Positions 1 through 7,857 are shown, counted from the first letter of the stretch. The stretch is 12,404 nt of DNA from Chloroflexota bacterium (GCA_016219235.1 JACRBO010000128.1:1-12404); one strand, 5' to 3'. Made by a program: numbers and translations. Notes: generated by a model not told the origin, from the letters alone.

Positions 1-2
1 TG

Positions 3-2483
3 ATCTGGGATGTGCAAATGCAGTTAGCCCCGCCGGGACGGGATACACCTGCTAACCTGGCCGCCGCCCGCCAATTCACGCTGAATCTGTTGAGTTCTGG
101 CAAGGCGCCGGCTGTGCCCGGCCTGATGGAGCAAACTATCCAGCGCGCCGACGGCACGCAGCGGATCACTCAAACGCAGTCGGTGCCCGTGCCTACTGCG
201 CGCGGTTATATGCTGGTCGGTACCGTGCGCGATGTCACTGTTCTGAAGCAGCTGGAAGCGAATCTGCGGCGCAGTGAAGTACGCTATCGCGCGCTGTTTG
301 AGCAAGCCAACGATGCGATCATGCTGGAAAACGAGCGCGATGAGATCATCGATGTCAATCAGCGTGCGGCCGATCTGCTGGGGTACACGCGCGCCGAACT
401 GCTGGCACTGCACGTGTCCGATCTGCAGGCGCCGGAAGTGCGCGGCCGATCGGGACAGGTGGTGGCCGATGAGTTAGCCCGGTACAACGGGCGGCCGTTT
501 GAATCGATCGATCTGCGCCGCGATGGCAGCCGGGTGCCGGTCGAAGTTACCGAGACGCGCCTGTCCGGCCAGGAGGCCGGGCTGGTGTTGACCATCGTCC
601 GTGACATCACCGACCGTAAACGCGTCGAACAGGCGCTGCGTGAGAACGAAGAACGCTTTCGGCTGGCATTTCAAGCCGCCGTCGTTGGCAAGGCCCTGGT
701 AGCCGCGAACGGCCGCTTCTTGCGCGTCAACGCGGCGCTGTGCCAGATGCTGGCCTATACGGAAGAGGAATTGCTGGCCAAGACGGTTAGCGAGGTGACA
801 CATCCAGCCGATGTCGCGATTGGGCAAGACCACTATCGCCGTGTGCTGGCCGGAGAATTAGACAGCGTATCGTTTGAAAAACGCTATGTGCGCCAGGATG
901 GCACGCCGATCTGGGCCATTGTCAGCAGCTCGTTGATTCGCGACGCGCACGGGCAGCCGGTTCATTTTATTTCCGAGATGCAAGACATCAGTGAACGCAA
1001 ACGCGCCGAACTGGCGTTGCGTGACAGCGAAGGAAAATACCGTCAGTTGTTTGAACTGGAATCCGACGCCCTGTTTCTGATCGACAATGTGACCGGCCAG
1101 ATTTACGAAGCGAATTCGGCGGCGACGGCGCTGTACGGCTACACACACGACGAACTGCTGAAGCTGCGCAACACCGACCTGTCGGCTGAGCCGGAGCGAA
1201 TCCGGCAGGCGATGGCCGAGCAGCACCAGTTGATACCGACGCGCTGGCATCATCGGCGCGATGGCGCCATCTTCCCCGTCGAGATTACGGCCCGGCATCT
1301 GGTCTGGCGTGATCGCCCCGTACATATCGCCGCCATCCGCGACATTACCGAACGCACCCGCGTCGAGCAGGCGCTGCGCGCCGGCGAACAGCGGTATCGT
1401 GCCCTGGTCGAAATCTCGCCTGATGCGATTGTGCTGACCGATCTCACCGGCGTGATTCAGCTGTGTAATAACCGCACGGCCGAGCTGGCGGGCCTGGCAG
1501 GCGCCGATGATTTAATCGGCCTGAGTGTGCTGAATTTGGTGATGCCTGAGGAGCGCGAGCGGGTGATCGCGAATTTCCAGCGAGTGCTGGAAGACGGCCA
1601 GATGTACAACGTCGAATATTTGGGACGACATATCTCAGGCCGCATCGTCCCGCTCGAGATCAGCGGCACGCTGATCACCGATGGCCAGCAGCGGCCGGTA
1701 GGGGTGGTGTCCGTCGTGCGCGATATCACCGGGCGTAAACGGACCGAGCAGACACTGCTCGATCGCAATCGCGATCTGGCCGAACTCAATGCTGAACTGC
1801 GCACGCGCAACGAAGACCTGGATGCCTTTGCCCACACCGTGGCGCACGATTTGAAGAACCCGCTGCATCTGGTGGTTGGCTTTGCCGAAACATTGGCCGA
1901 AGCGGGATCAGACCTCACGGTTGACGAGCAGGCGGTAGTGCTAGGTAACGTGTCGCGCAATGCGCGCAAGATGAATAACATCATTGACGAGTTGTTGCTG
2001 CTGGCTGAAGTGCGCAAGACGCAGGTGGTCTTACGACCGCTTGACCTGTCCCGTATCCTGGCGGACGCCATGCAACGCCTGACAGACATGATCACGGACA
2101 GCCACGCGCAGATCAGCCTGCCGGCGACCTGGCCGATCGTGCTGGGCCATGCGCCGTGGGTGGAAGAAGTGTGGGTCAACTATGTGAGCAATGCCATCAA
2201 ATACGGCGGCCAGCCGCCGTGGGTCGAACTGGGCGCCGATATCTTGCCGGATAACGCGGTTCGCCTGTGGGTGGCTGACAACGGCCAGGGGCTGCCGCCA
2301 GAGGTGCATGCGCGCTTGTTTACCCCGTTTACGCGGCTCGATCAAGTCCGGGCACGCGGCCACGGGCTGGGCCTGTCCATCGTTCGCCGGATCGTGGAAA
2401 AAATGGGCGGCCAGGTTGGCGTGCAGAGCGGCGGACCCGGCGCCGGCTGCCTGTTCTATTTCACGCTGTCTCAACTCGATTAG
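3..2483 (+). CDS. Multi-PAS sensor histidine kinase, 5'-truncated by the window edge
   Basis: A soluble-looking sensor kinase that would autophosphorylate on histidine after signals are read by stacked PAS domains. The frame is open to the window edge, so the true start lies upstream; a GTG at 12 is the first candidate start but lies inside a PAS domain. Numbering from that GTG: end of a PAS domain (1-80), then four further PAS domains (about 91-205, 214-330, 342-450, 460-577), each closing with a D-I-[TS]-x-R-[KT]-R type motif. A short helical linker leads to HisKA with phosphoacceptor H612 in HDLKNPL. The HATPase domain has an N box near 721 (NYVSNAIKYG), G1 DNGQG near 756 and G2 GHGLGLS near 783. 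No membrane segment is visible in the part present. No receiver follows in the same protein, so the partner is probably encoded elsewhere, perhaps by the genes just downstream. The ligands of the PAS domains cannot be read from the sequence. Confidence 0.93.
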   Translation: MWDVQMQLAPPGRDTPANLAAARQFTLNLLSSGKAPAVPGLMEQTIQRADGTQRITQTQSVPVPTARGYMLVGTVRDVTVLKQLEANLRRSEVRYRALFEQANDAIMLENERDEIIDVNQRAADLLGYTRAELLALHVSDLQAPEVRGRSGQVVADELARYNGRPFESIDLRRDGSRVPVEVTETRLSGQEAGLVLTIVRDITDRKRVEQALRENEERFRLAFQAAVVGKALVAANGRFLRVNAALCQMLAYTEEELLAKTVSEVTHPADVAIGQDHYRRVLAGELDSVSFEKRYVRQDGTPIWAIVSSSLIRDAHGQPVHFISEMQDISERKRAELALRDSEGKYRQLFELESDALFLIDNVTGQIYEANSAATALYGYTHDELLKLRNTDLSAEPERIRQAMAEQHQLIPTRWHHRRDGAIFPVEITARHLVWRDRPVHIAAIRDITERTRVEQALRAGEQRYRALVEISPDAIVLTDLTGVIQLCNNRTAELAGLAGADDLIGLSVLNLVMPEERERVIANFQRVLEDGQMYNVEYLGRHISGRIVPLEISGTLITDGQQRPVGVVSVVRDITGRKRTEQTLLDRNRDLAELNAELRTRNEDLDAFAHTVAHDLKNPLHLVVGFAETLAEAGSDLTVDEQAVVLGNVSRNARKMNNIIDELLLLAEVRKTQVVLRPLDLSRILADAMQRLTDMITDSHAQISLPATWPIVLGHAPWVEEVWVNYVSNAIKYGGQPPWVELGADILPDNAVRLWVADNGQGLPPEVHARLFTPFTRLDQVRARGHGLGLSIVRRIVEKMGGQVGVQSGGPGAGCLFYFTLSQLD

Positions 2484-2534
2484 CGATACACACCCGGTTT
2501 CTTTCGCTGACCCCGGTCAAGCTGAATAACCCCG

Positions 2535-2591
2535 TTGTAATCACCTTGTAACGCTCTCGATACGCCGCGCCATCACGCGCTGTACTACAAT
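2535..2591 (+). promoter_or_regulatory. Possible promoter region of the hybrid kinase operon
   Basis: The gap between the two kinase genes holds TTGTAA twice (2535-2540 and 2546-2551), spaced 11 bp or about one helical turn, and a -10-like TACAAT at 2586-2591. No good -35 stands 16-18 bp before TACAAT, so this is only a candidate. The repeated TTGTAA may be a regulator site or chance. No convincing terminator for the upstream gene is visible in the gap. Confidence 0.25.
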
Positions 2592-2706
2592 CAAATAGGT
2601 AGTTACCGTCGCTGTGAGAAGGATGGGGTGTGTCCGGCAATGTGTCTGCCTGTTGCCGAAGGACATTCAGGCGTGGCTGCTATCAGCCGCCCGCCGGGGA
2701 GCCGCT

Positions 2707-5565
2707 ATGAATTCGCGCGAGCGCATTCTACTGGTCGACGACGAGCCGAAGATGCACGCTTTGCTGCGGGTCTGTCTGGCCCCGCTGGGCTATGACATCG
2801 AGTCGGCGGCGAACGGACCGCAGGCCCTGACGATGCTGAAAGACAGCCAGTACAGCGTGACGACGCTCGATCTGATGATGCCGATGATGCCGGGCCTGGA
2901 CGTGCTGCGCGATATCCGGCAGCAGCGCCTGCCGACCGAGGTGGTGGTCATCACGGCGTATGGTTCGCTGCAAAGCGCCATCGAGGCGCTGCGGCTGGGG
3001 GCGTATGATTACGTGCTTAAGCCGTTTCACCCCGAAGCGGTACGTTCGGCCGTGCGCGGCGCAATCGACAAGCAGGCATTGACTCGGAAACTGGCCGCGA
3101 TTCACGATCTCAGCCAGGAGGTGACCCTGGCGCGCACCGTCAACCAGGTGGCGCAAGCGGTCGGGGATGTGGCCCACCGCGTGCTGGCCTTTGAGGACTG
3201 CGGCTTATGGTTAATCGATCAGCCGCGCGGCGAACTACATCGCATTCAGGTGGACACCGCGGCGGCCGGGCCGCCCCTGGATGTGTTGTCGATCGAGGGG
3301 CACGGCGTGATCGCCGCCGCCGCGCGCAGCGGCCAGCTGATTTATGTGCCCGACACCGCACGCGATCCGCGCTATCGGGCGGGACCGTTGTCGATTGCGT
3401 CTGAGCTGGCTGTGCCGCTGTGCATCAAAGATCGCGTGGTGGGCGTGCTGAATATGGAGCATGGTGAGGCGCAGGCGTTTACGCCGGAAGCGCAACAGCT
3501 GGCCGCCATTCTGGCGGCTCAAGCTGCCGTGGCTATTGAAAATGCGCGATTGCATCAAGCGGAGCAGCGCGAAATTGCCGAGCGCCGCCGCGCGATGGCT
3601 GAACTGCGCGCCGCCAAAGAAGCCGCCGAAGCGGCTAATCAGGCCAAGAGCGAGTTTCTGGCGCGCATGAGCCATGAGATTCGCACTCCCATTCACGCCA
3701 TCATCGGCACGACGGATTTGACGCTGGAGACGCCGTTGACGCGCGAACAGCAAGACTACCTGACGCTGGCCCGCACTTCTGCCGAGGCGCTGCAAAACTT
3801 CATCGACGATATTCTTGACTTTTCCAAGATCGAAGCACATCGCCTCGAGCTTGATTCAACCGATTTTGATCTGCGCACGGTGGTCGAGAAATCCGTCGGC
3901 ATGATGGCGTTGCGAGCGCATCGCAAACATCTGGAGTTGATCTGCCACGTCCCACCCGGCGTACCGACCGCGCTGGTCGGCGATCCGGGGCGCTTGCAGC
4001 AGGTGCTGGTCAATCTGGTGGGCAATGCCGTCAAGTTCACGGAGCAGGGCGAAGTGGCTGTGCGCGTGGATTTGATTCGCTATGACGAACACACGGCACA
4101 GTTGAACTTCAGCGTGCAGGATACCGGCATCGGCATCGCGCGTGATAAACAGGCCGTCATGTTTGACGCCTTCACCCAGGCCGATGGTTCGGCCTCGCGC
4201 CGCTACGGCGGAACCGGCCTGGGCCTGACTATTGCGCGCCAGTTGGTGGAACTGATGGGCGGTCGCATTGAAGTGGACAGTGAATTGGGCGCGGGTAGTC
4301 GCTTCTCATTTACGCTGCGTTTGACCAAGCAAGCCAGCCTGGGCCAGGGTGTGCCGGAACCGTGTGCGCCGCTGCACCTGTCCGGCGCACCGGCGTTGAT
4401 TGCCGCCGGCAGCCCTGCGCTGCGCCGCGTGCTGCGCGATATGTTGTCACCGCTGGACATTGCGATTACCGAGACCGATCGGGCCGAGGCACTGCCCGGC
4501 TTGATCGAGCAAGCCGCCGCGGCCAATCGTCCCTTCCGCTTGATCGTGCTGGACAGCTGGCTAATGTCTGGCAAGGAGTCGATCGCGCAGCCGCTAATGC
4601 AGGCGATCCGTGACCGGCTGGTGCTGTTGCTGCCCGGTGATAATCTGGGCGAAGACGTGGCCGGCTGCCGCACGCTGGGCCTGGCCGCGCACCTGGTGAA
4701 GCCCCTCAAACAGCACGAAGTTTGGGACATCGTCGTGACCATGCTGGGCCTGGCGGTGCAGCCGGCGCGCGCGACCGAGCGGGTCGTGGCGCGTCAATTG
4801 GAAGGGCCGCGTTTGAATGTGCTGCTGGCGGAAGACAGCGTGGCCGGTCAACTCATCGGGCGGCAGACCTTGCAGAAGATGGGCCACACCGTGCAGATTG
4901 CGGCTACCGGGCGCGAGGTGCTGCGCTTGCTGGAGGCGCAGAGTGCGCAGAGTACGGGCGGCATCGATCTGGTCTTGATGGATGTCGAGATGCCGGACAT
5001 GGACGGGCTGGAAGCGATGCAAGCGATTCGCGAGGCCGAGCGTGAGACCGGCCAGCACCTGCCCATTCTGGCGATGACGGCGTATGCCATGAAGGCCGAT
5101 CTCGATCGCTGCCTGGCCGCCGGGGCCGACGGCTACGTTGCCAAACCGATCGCGCCCGATCAGCTGCTCAGCGCCATCGAGCGGTTTTGGGCCACGGCGC
5201 ACGTGCTGCATCCGATCGCAACCCCCGTCGATCTGGAAGTGGCGCTGGACATGGTGGCTGGCGATCGCGATTTGCTGCTTGAATCGGTGAATTTGTTCTT
5301 GACGCAAGACCTGCCACGGCATTGGCGTGAACTGGAAACCGGATTGGCTCAACAGACGCCGGTGGCTGTGAAGCGGGCCGCGCACGGCCTCAAGGGTGCA
5401 CTGGATAGCTTTGGCGGCCGGCCCGCGCGCGACGTCGCACTGCGGCTGGAGGCGATTGGCCGATCGGGTGATTTGACGGCCGCGCCAGCCGTGGCCGCCG
5501 AATTGCAGGAAGAAGTGCATCGCTTCGCCACGTTCTATCACCGCCTGGCCGAAGCGCAGCCGTAA
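2707..5565 (+). CDS. Hybrid histidine kinase, REC-GAF-HisKA-HATPase-pseudoREC-REC-HPt
   Basis: A 952-residue cytoplasmic phosphorelay protein. The ATG at 2707 is chosen because GGGGAG stands 6 nt before it and the receiver fold begins at once (RILLVDDE); an in-frame GTG at 2614 would add 31 residues of no receiver character. Order of domains: receiver 1 (D55 acceptor, K105), NtrC/FixJ-like in sequence; GAF (about 132-285); a short coiled linker; HisKA with H323 in MSHEIRTP; HATPase with N box near 434, DTGIGI near 472 and GGTGLGL near 500; a degenerate receiver (about 560-690) that keeps D616 and K665 but has lost the acidic pair of the first strand; a full receiver (E709/D710, D759, K813); and HPt with H893 in AHGLKGA. 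The relay would run H323 to D759 to H893, then to a separate receiver, with D55 as a likely input from another kinase. The next gene follows after 18 nt and is the obvious partner. No transmembrane helix is seen. Confidence 0.95.
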   Translation: MNSRERILLVDDEPKMHALLRVCLAPLGYDIESAANGPQALTMLKDSQYSVTTLDLMMPMMPGLDVLRDIRQQRLPTEVVVITAYGSLQSAIEALRLGAYDYVLKPFHPEAVRSAVRGAIDKQALTRKLAAIHDLSQEVTLARTVNQVAQAVGDVAHRVLAFEDCGLWLIDQPRGELHRIQVDTAAAGPPLDVLSIEGHGVIAAAARSGQLIYVPDTARDPRYRAGPLSIASELAVPLCIKDRVVGVLNMEHGEAQAFTPEAQQLAAILAAQAAVAIENARLHQAEQREIAERRRAMAELRAAKEAAEAANQAKSEFLARMSHEIRTPIHAIIGTTDLTLETPLTREQQDYLTLARTSAEALQNFIDDILDFSKIEAHRLELDSTDFDLRTVVEKSVGMMALRAHRKHLELICHVPPGVPTALVGDPGRLQQVLVNLVGNAVKFTEQGEVAVRVDLIRYDEHTAQLNFSVQDTGIGIARDKQAVMFDAFTQADGSASRRYGGTGLGLTIARQLVELMGGRIEVDSELGAGSRFSFTLRLTKQASLGQGVPEPCAPLHLSGAPALIAAGSPALRRVLRDMLSPLDIAITETDRAEALPGLIEQAAAANRPFRLIVLDSWLMSGKESIAQPLMQAIRDRLVLLLPGDNLGEDVAGCRTLGLAAHLVKPLKQHEVWDIVVTMLGLAVQPARATERVVARQLEGPRLNVLLAEDSVAGQLIGRQTLQKMGHTVQIAATGREVLRLLEAQSAQSTGGIDLVLMDVEMPDMDGLEAMQAIREAERETGQHLPILAMTAYAMKADLDRCLAAGADGYVAKPIAPDQLLSAIERFWATAHVLHPIATPVDLEVALDMVAGDRDLLLESVNLFLTQDLPRHWRELETGLAQQTPVAVKRAAHGLKGALDSFGGRPARDVALRLEAIGRSGDLTAAPAVAAELQEEVHRFATFYHRLAEAQP

Positions 5566-5583
5566 ACACGCAAGGAGGTTCGC

Positions 5584-6027
5584 ATGGCAAGTATCGGCAG
5601 AATTCTAGTCGTAGACGACAATGTGTCGCTGGTGCGCATGCTGGAAGGCGTGCTGCGCCGTCAGGACTTTGACGTGGCGGTGGCTTACGACGGCGTGGAG
5701 GCGCTGGCGCAGGTTGCGGCGCAGCCACCCGATTTGATTGTGTTGGACATCGTCATGCCGCGCCTGAACGGTTATGAAGTGTGCCGCCGCTTGCGTGATG
5801 ATCCGGCCACGGCGGCCATTCCCGTGATCTTGTTGACGGTGAAGGGGCAGGTGGATGATCCCGTACTTGACCATGCCGGACTTGAAGCGCGCATTGCCGA
5901 ACAGATGGCAGGTTATGAAGTGGGCGCCGTGGATTTTATTCCCAAGCCGGTGAAGGCCGTTGAATTGTTGGAGCGCATCAAGAGCCATCTGGTGCTCGAT
6001 CGGGTGGCGGCGGATCGAACGAAATAA
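5584..6027 (+). CDS. Stand-alone receiver-domain response regulator with a lengthened beta4-beta5 segment
   Basis: A 147-residue single-domain response regulator. A strong AAGGAGG (5572-5578) stands 5 nt before the ATG, and the gene lies 18 nt after the hybrid kinase, so the two are probably co-transcribed. Conserved receiver residues are D11/D12, acceptor D55 in VLDIVMP, T85 and K121 in PKPVKA. T85 to K121 is 36 residues, against about 22 in CheY-type receivers, so there is an insertion of roughly 14 residues in the beta4-alpha4-beta5 part, the face often used for signalling. The same spacing appears in the receiver at 9400-9843. There is no output domain; it probably acts by protein contact or as a phosphate shuttle from the HPt domain of the preceding kinase. 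The partnership is inferred from gene order. Confidence 0.92.
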   Translation: MASIGRILVVDDNVSLVRMLEGVLRRQDFDVAVAYDGVEALAQVAAQPPDLIVLDIVMPRLNGYEVCRRLRDDPATAAIPVILLTVKGQVDDPVLDHAGLEARIAEQMAGYEVGAVDFIPKPVKAVELLERIKSHLVLDRVAADRTK

Positions 6028-6128
6028 CAGCGTCATCGTTTGCAATCAAACGCTCGGGCTGCTTATCACAGTCCGCGAGTTGATTTGAAGACATATGAGG
6101 TTGGTAGCGGCTGAGCGCCGTGTTGGGC
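6022..6128 (-). other. Possible second attC-like element (weak)
   Basis: Read on the minus strand this stretch begins with GCCCAAC (6128-6122), a match to the integron R'' form RYYYAAC, followed by ACGGCGCTCAGCCGC. It ends near 6022-6036 with TGACGCTGTTA, which pairs imperfectly with the start. The 12-mer CGCCGTGTTGGG (plus strand, 6116-6127) recurs exactly at 6255-6266, showing that the two elements are related. The far end does not give a good GTTRRRY, so this is weaker than the neighbouring element. It also holds a small CGTTTG-CAAT-CAAACG hairpin (6037-6052). Confidence 0.22.
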
Positions 6129-6135
6129 GCTCCCC

Positions 6136-6267
6136 GCGGAACAAGTGCGTTGCTGGCCGACCTAAGCCTCAATCTACAAAGATTCAGCCGAGCACGTGTC
6201 CGTTTCTAGTCCGCTTGTCCGATTCGCGAAGCGGTCCGTTGTCAGCCCGCTGCACGCCGTGTTGGGT
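6136..6267 (-). other. attC-like imperfect inverted-repeat element downstream of the orphan gene
   Basis: On the minus strand this element starts with ACCCAAC (6267-6261), 6 nt after the stop codon of the orphan gene, and continues ACGGCGTGCAGCGGGCTGAC. The other end, read from 6136 on the plus strand, is GCGGAACAAGTGCGTTGCTG followed by GCCGAC. The two arms pair imperfectly over about 24 nt. Between them lies a shorter inverted repeat, CCGCTT (6211-6216) with AAGCGG (6229-6234). This resembles the R''-L''-L'-R' plan of integron attC sites, and the length of about 132 bp is in the range of long attC sites. The distal core triplet reads GTTCCGC rather than GTTRRRY, and no integrase gene is in the window, so the assignment is tentative. 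Confidence 0.35.
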
Positions 6268-6273
6268 ACCGAT

Positions 6274-6894
6274 CTATTTGATTAGGGCCGCTAACTGTTG
6301 AAGCAGCCCAGTCGCAATTAAACTGCCTATCGTGCCTTCCAATATTGCTCTCAATGATTTTAGACATTCACTTATGATGTTTGACTTGGGCCGCGGAGAC
6401 TTGACTTGGGCTTCTATTGTTTCAATATCAGATTCTACTTGTGCCTGATCCAATGTGTCTATCCCCAAGTCATTGAGATGAACTTTCAAATCGTCGATAA
6501 ACTTACTTACCGCTTCAAGATCAGTGGTTGAGTATGAATAGACCTGAGTACTCTGATTCGTGCCTTGCTGTATTTGCGATCCAACCATCTTCTCAACATG
6601 AATGATATTGACTGGTGGAAAATAAGTTGTTGGTTCATCTGGCCGAGTTGGTGCGCTTTCAATTTCTACAATGCCATAGTGGGTGATAGCAATTTTCGTA
6701 CCGGCAATACCTTGAATCAGATTCTCTCCACGTAAATAATCATCAATTCTATTAGTTTCATCTCTGGGAAAGCCTAATTGATCCCCCAATTCGAATGCAT
6801 CGATAGAGAATAATTCATCGCCGTTTGATAACTCAAAGAGCTTCAATAAAAATTGAAATCGCCTTTGTTGCGTTTCTCGTATCTTATTGTCCAT
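6274..6894 (-). CDS. Orphan AT-rich protein with winged-helix-like N-terminus and hydrophobic C-terminus
   Basis: A 206-residue protein of unknown function. GGAGG at 6903-6907 stands 8 nt before the ATG, which fixes the start. Visible parts: residues about 5-80 have a helix-helix-wing rhythm, ending in a strand-like GTKIAITHYGIVEIE, consistent with a winged-helix domain; residues about 95-117 hold a short polar motif, VGSQIQQGTNQSTQ; 124-165 is a charged helical stretch; 176-206 is a helix ending in a glycine-containing hydrophobic run, EGTIGSLIATGLLQQLAALI. From memory, similar polar QQGT-type motifs before a glycine-rich hydrophobic end occur in small bacterial proteins, some linked to phage defence. 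I cannot confirm homology here. Base composition is clearly AT-richer than all neighbours, and attC-like sequence lies 6 nt after the stop, so recent acquisition is likely. It could be a regulator, a toxin or a membrane-active effector. Confidence 0.8.
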   Translation of the reverse strand: MDNKIRETQQRRFQFLLKLFELSNGDELFSIDAFELGDQLGFPRDETNRIDDYLRGENLIQGIAGTKIAITHYGIVEIESAPTRPDEPTTYFPPVNIIHVEKMVGSQIQQGTNQSTQVYSYSTTDLEAVSKFIDDLKVHLNDLGIDTLDQAQVESDIETIEAQVKSPRPKSNIISECLKSLRAILEGTIGSLIATGLLQQLAALIK

Positions 6895-6926
6895 ATCGTA
6901 TTCCTCCCGATATATGCAAGTCTGGT

Positions 6927-6933
6927 GCCCAAC
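6927..6933 (-). other. GTTGGGC core-site-like sequence at the 5' side of the orphan gene
   Basis: The minus strand reads GTTGGGC (GTTRRRY form) 32 nt before the start codon of the orphan gene, where the left boundary of an integron cassette would be expected. With the element at 6136-6267 it would bracket a cassette of about 0.8 kb. A 7-mer alone is weak evidence. Confidence 0.25.
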
Positions 6934-6942
6934 TCTAAGTAG

Positions 6943-6988
6943 ACGACAAAACTGCGCCGCTGCATTTTAGGGTTGCCGCTTTTGTCGT
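6943..6988. repeat. 9-bp inverted repeat in the 5' leader of the orphan gene
   Basis: ACGACAAAA (6943-6951) is a perfect inverted copy of TTTTGTCGT (6980-6988), separated by 28 nt. The right arm touches the predicted -10 and start point, and the left arm lies in the leader, so it could be an operator or an RNA hairpin controlling the orphan gene. A short insertion-type element is another reading. Confidence 0.45.
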
Positions 6989-7016
6989 ATATAACCTTAC
7001 ATCCGATTTGTGGCAA
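6988..7016 (-). promoter_or_regulatory. Predicted sigma70-type promoter of the orphan gene
   Basis: On the minus strand, TTGCCA (7016-7011, five of six matches to TTGACA) is followed after exactly 17 nt by TATATA (6993-6988, four of six matches to TATAAT). It would start transcription near 6981 and give a leader of about 85 nt. Confidence 0.5.
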
Positions 7017-7070
7017 CGCTGACCGCAACGCCCTTAGTATAGGCCCACTTCCCACCCCTCGTCAACGCCG

Positions 7071-7109
7071 AAAAAAATCGTGCGAGGGACATCCATCACC
7101 CCTCGCACG
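7071..7109 (-). terminator. Intrinsic terminator of the duplicated-domain gene
   Basis: A perfect 10-bp stem, CGTGCGAGGG (7109-7100 on the minus strand) against CCCTCGCACG (7088-7079), with an 11-nt loop, followed on the minus strand by ATTTTTTT (7078-7071). It lies about 20 nt after the stop codon at 7130. Confidence 0.92.
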
Positions 7110-7129
7110 CGTGACCCCGTTGGTTACGC

Positions 7130-7831
7130 CTACTTCTTCGCGGCCCTGCTCGCCGCCGCCTTTTTCGGCGCGGCCTTTTGCGCCGCCGTCTTGCTCGTGC
7201 GCGCCAGCACGCCGATCTTTTCCAGCAGTTGTTTCTTGCCGCGCAGCGCCACCCTGGCGATCTTTAAGTATTGCGCTACCCACTCGCTCATCGCAGCAAG
7301 GGCCGCATCTTGATCTTGTGTAGCCTGCTGCGCCGACCCCTTCGCCATTTCCTGCGCCTGATTAGCCTGATCGTAAGCCTCGATCTTGGCGCGTTCGGCA
7401 GCGAGCCGCTCGGCATCGTAGCCGTATTCGGCCAGCGCGGCTATTTCGCCCGCGTTATCGAACAGCGTGTAGCCCGCCGCGATGAAGGCCGCCGTGCCGC
7501 GCGGTTCTTTGCCCAGCCCTAACATGGCCTGCTCTTCTTTGCTCAACGCGGCCCGCGCCACCTTCGCCAGCGCCTGATAGGCGTCGCGCGCGTCAGTCAG
7601 CGCCGCTTTCAACTGCGCGGTGGTGTCTTTCTGTGTGCCCTTGCCCGACTTCTGCGCGTTGACGGCGGCCAGGGCCGCGTCGTACAACGCCTTGCCCTTG
7701 TTCAACTTGGCCGTGGTAAAGCCAAACTGCGCCACGGCGGCCTTGATTTCGGGGTCGGCCAGTGAGTTGGCAATGGCCAGTTGCGCAGCGTTCAACTGCT
7801 GGGCGGCGGACTTCATCGGTCGAGTAGACAT
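7130..7831 (-). CDS. Unknown all-alpha protein with internal duplication and Lys/Ala-rich tail
   Basis: A 233-residue protein, Ala-rich and predicted all-helical, with no signal peptide or membrane helix. AAAGGA (7841-7846) stands 9 nt before the ATG; a second ATG six codons in is possible. Residues about 28-96 and 129-196 are two copies of the same unit: both begin E-I-x(1,2)-A followed by an aromatic-Gly-aromatic (FGF / YGY), then a Leu helix, a Lys/Gly/Gln turn, and end in [VI]AR-x-AL. The last 20 residues (AAQKAAPKKAAASRAAKK type) resemble histone-H1-like tails and could bind nucleic acid or another polyanion. I do not recognise a family with a known function. It is transcribed alone: terminator after it, repeats before it. 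A structural or DNA-associated role is a guess from the tail only. Confidence 0.82.
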   Translation of the reverse strand: MSTRPMKSAAQQLNAAQLAIANSLADPEIKAAVAQFGFTTAKLNKGKALYDAALAAVNAQKSGKGTQKDTTAQLKAALTDARDAYQALAKVARAALSKEEQAMLGLGKEPRGTAAFIAAGYTLFDNAGEIAALAEYGYDAERLAAERAKIEAYDQANQAQEMAKGSAQQATQDQDAALAAMSEWVAQYLKIARVALRGKKQLLEKIGVLARTSKTAAQKAAPKKAAASRAAKK

Positions 7832-7857
7832 GTTCCATAATCCTTTCGCAATAATTT

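Noticed and set aside
2614..2706. Upstream GTG start for the left hybrid kinase
   Set aside because: The added 31 residues have no receiver character, while the ATG at 2707 has a good ribosome binding site and leads straight into the receiver fold.
4594..5541. A 315-codon frame antisense to the left hybrid kinase
   Set aside because: It lies wholly opposite conserved receiver and HPt domains; high GC content commonly creates such frames. It has no recognisable domain.
6037..6052. Terminator after the left receiver gene
   Set aside because: CGTTTG-CAAT-CAAACG is a short AT-containing stem without a following T-run; it is more likely part of the attC-like region.
6843..7055. A 70-codon minus-strand frame overlapping the orphan gene's start
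   Set aside because: It overlaps the promoter, leader and ribosome binding site of the better supported gene and has no protein-like features.
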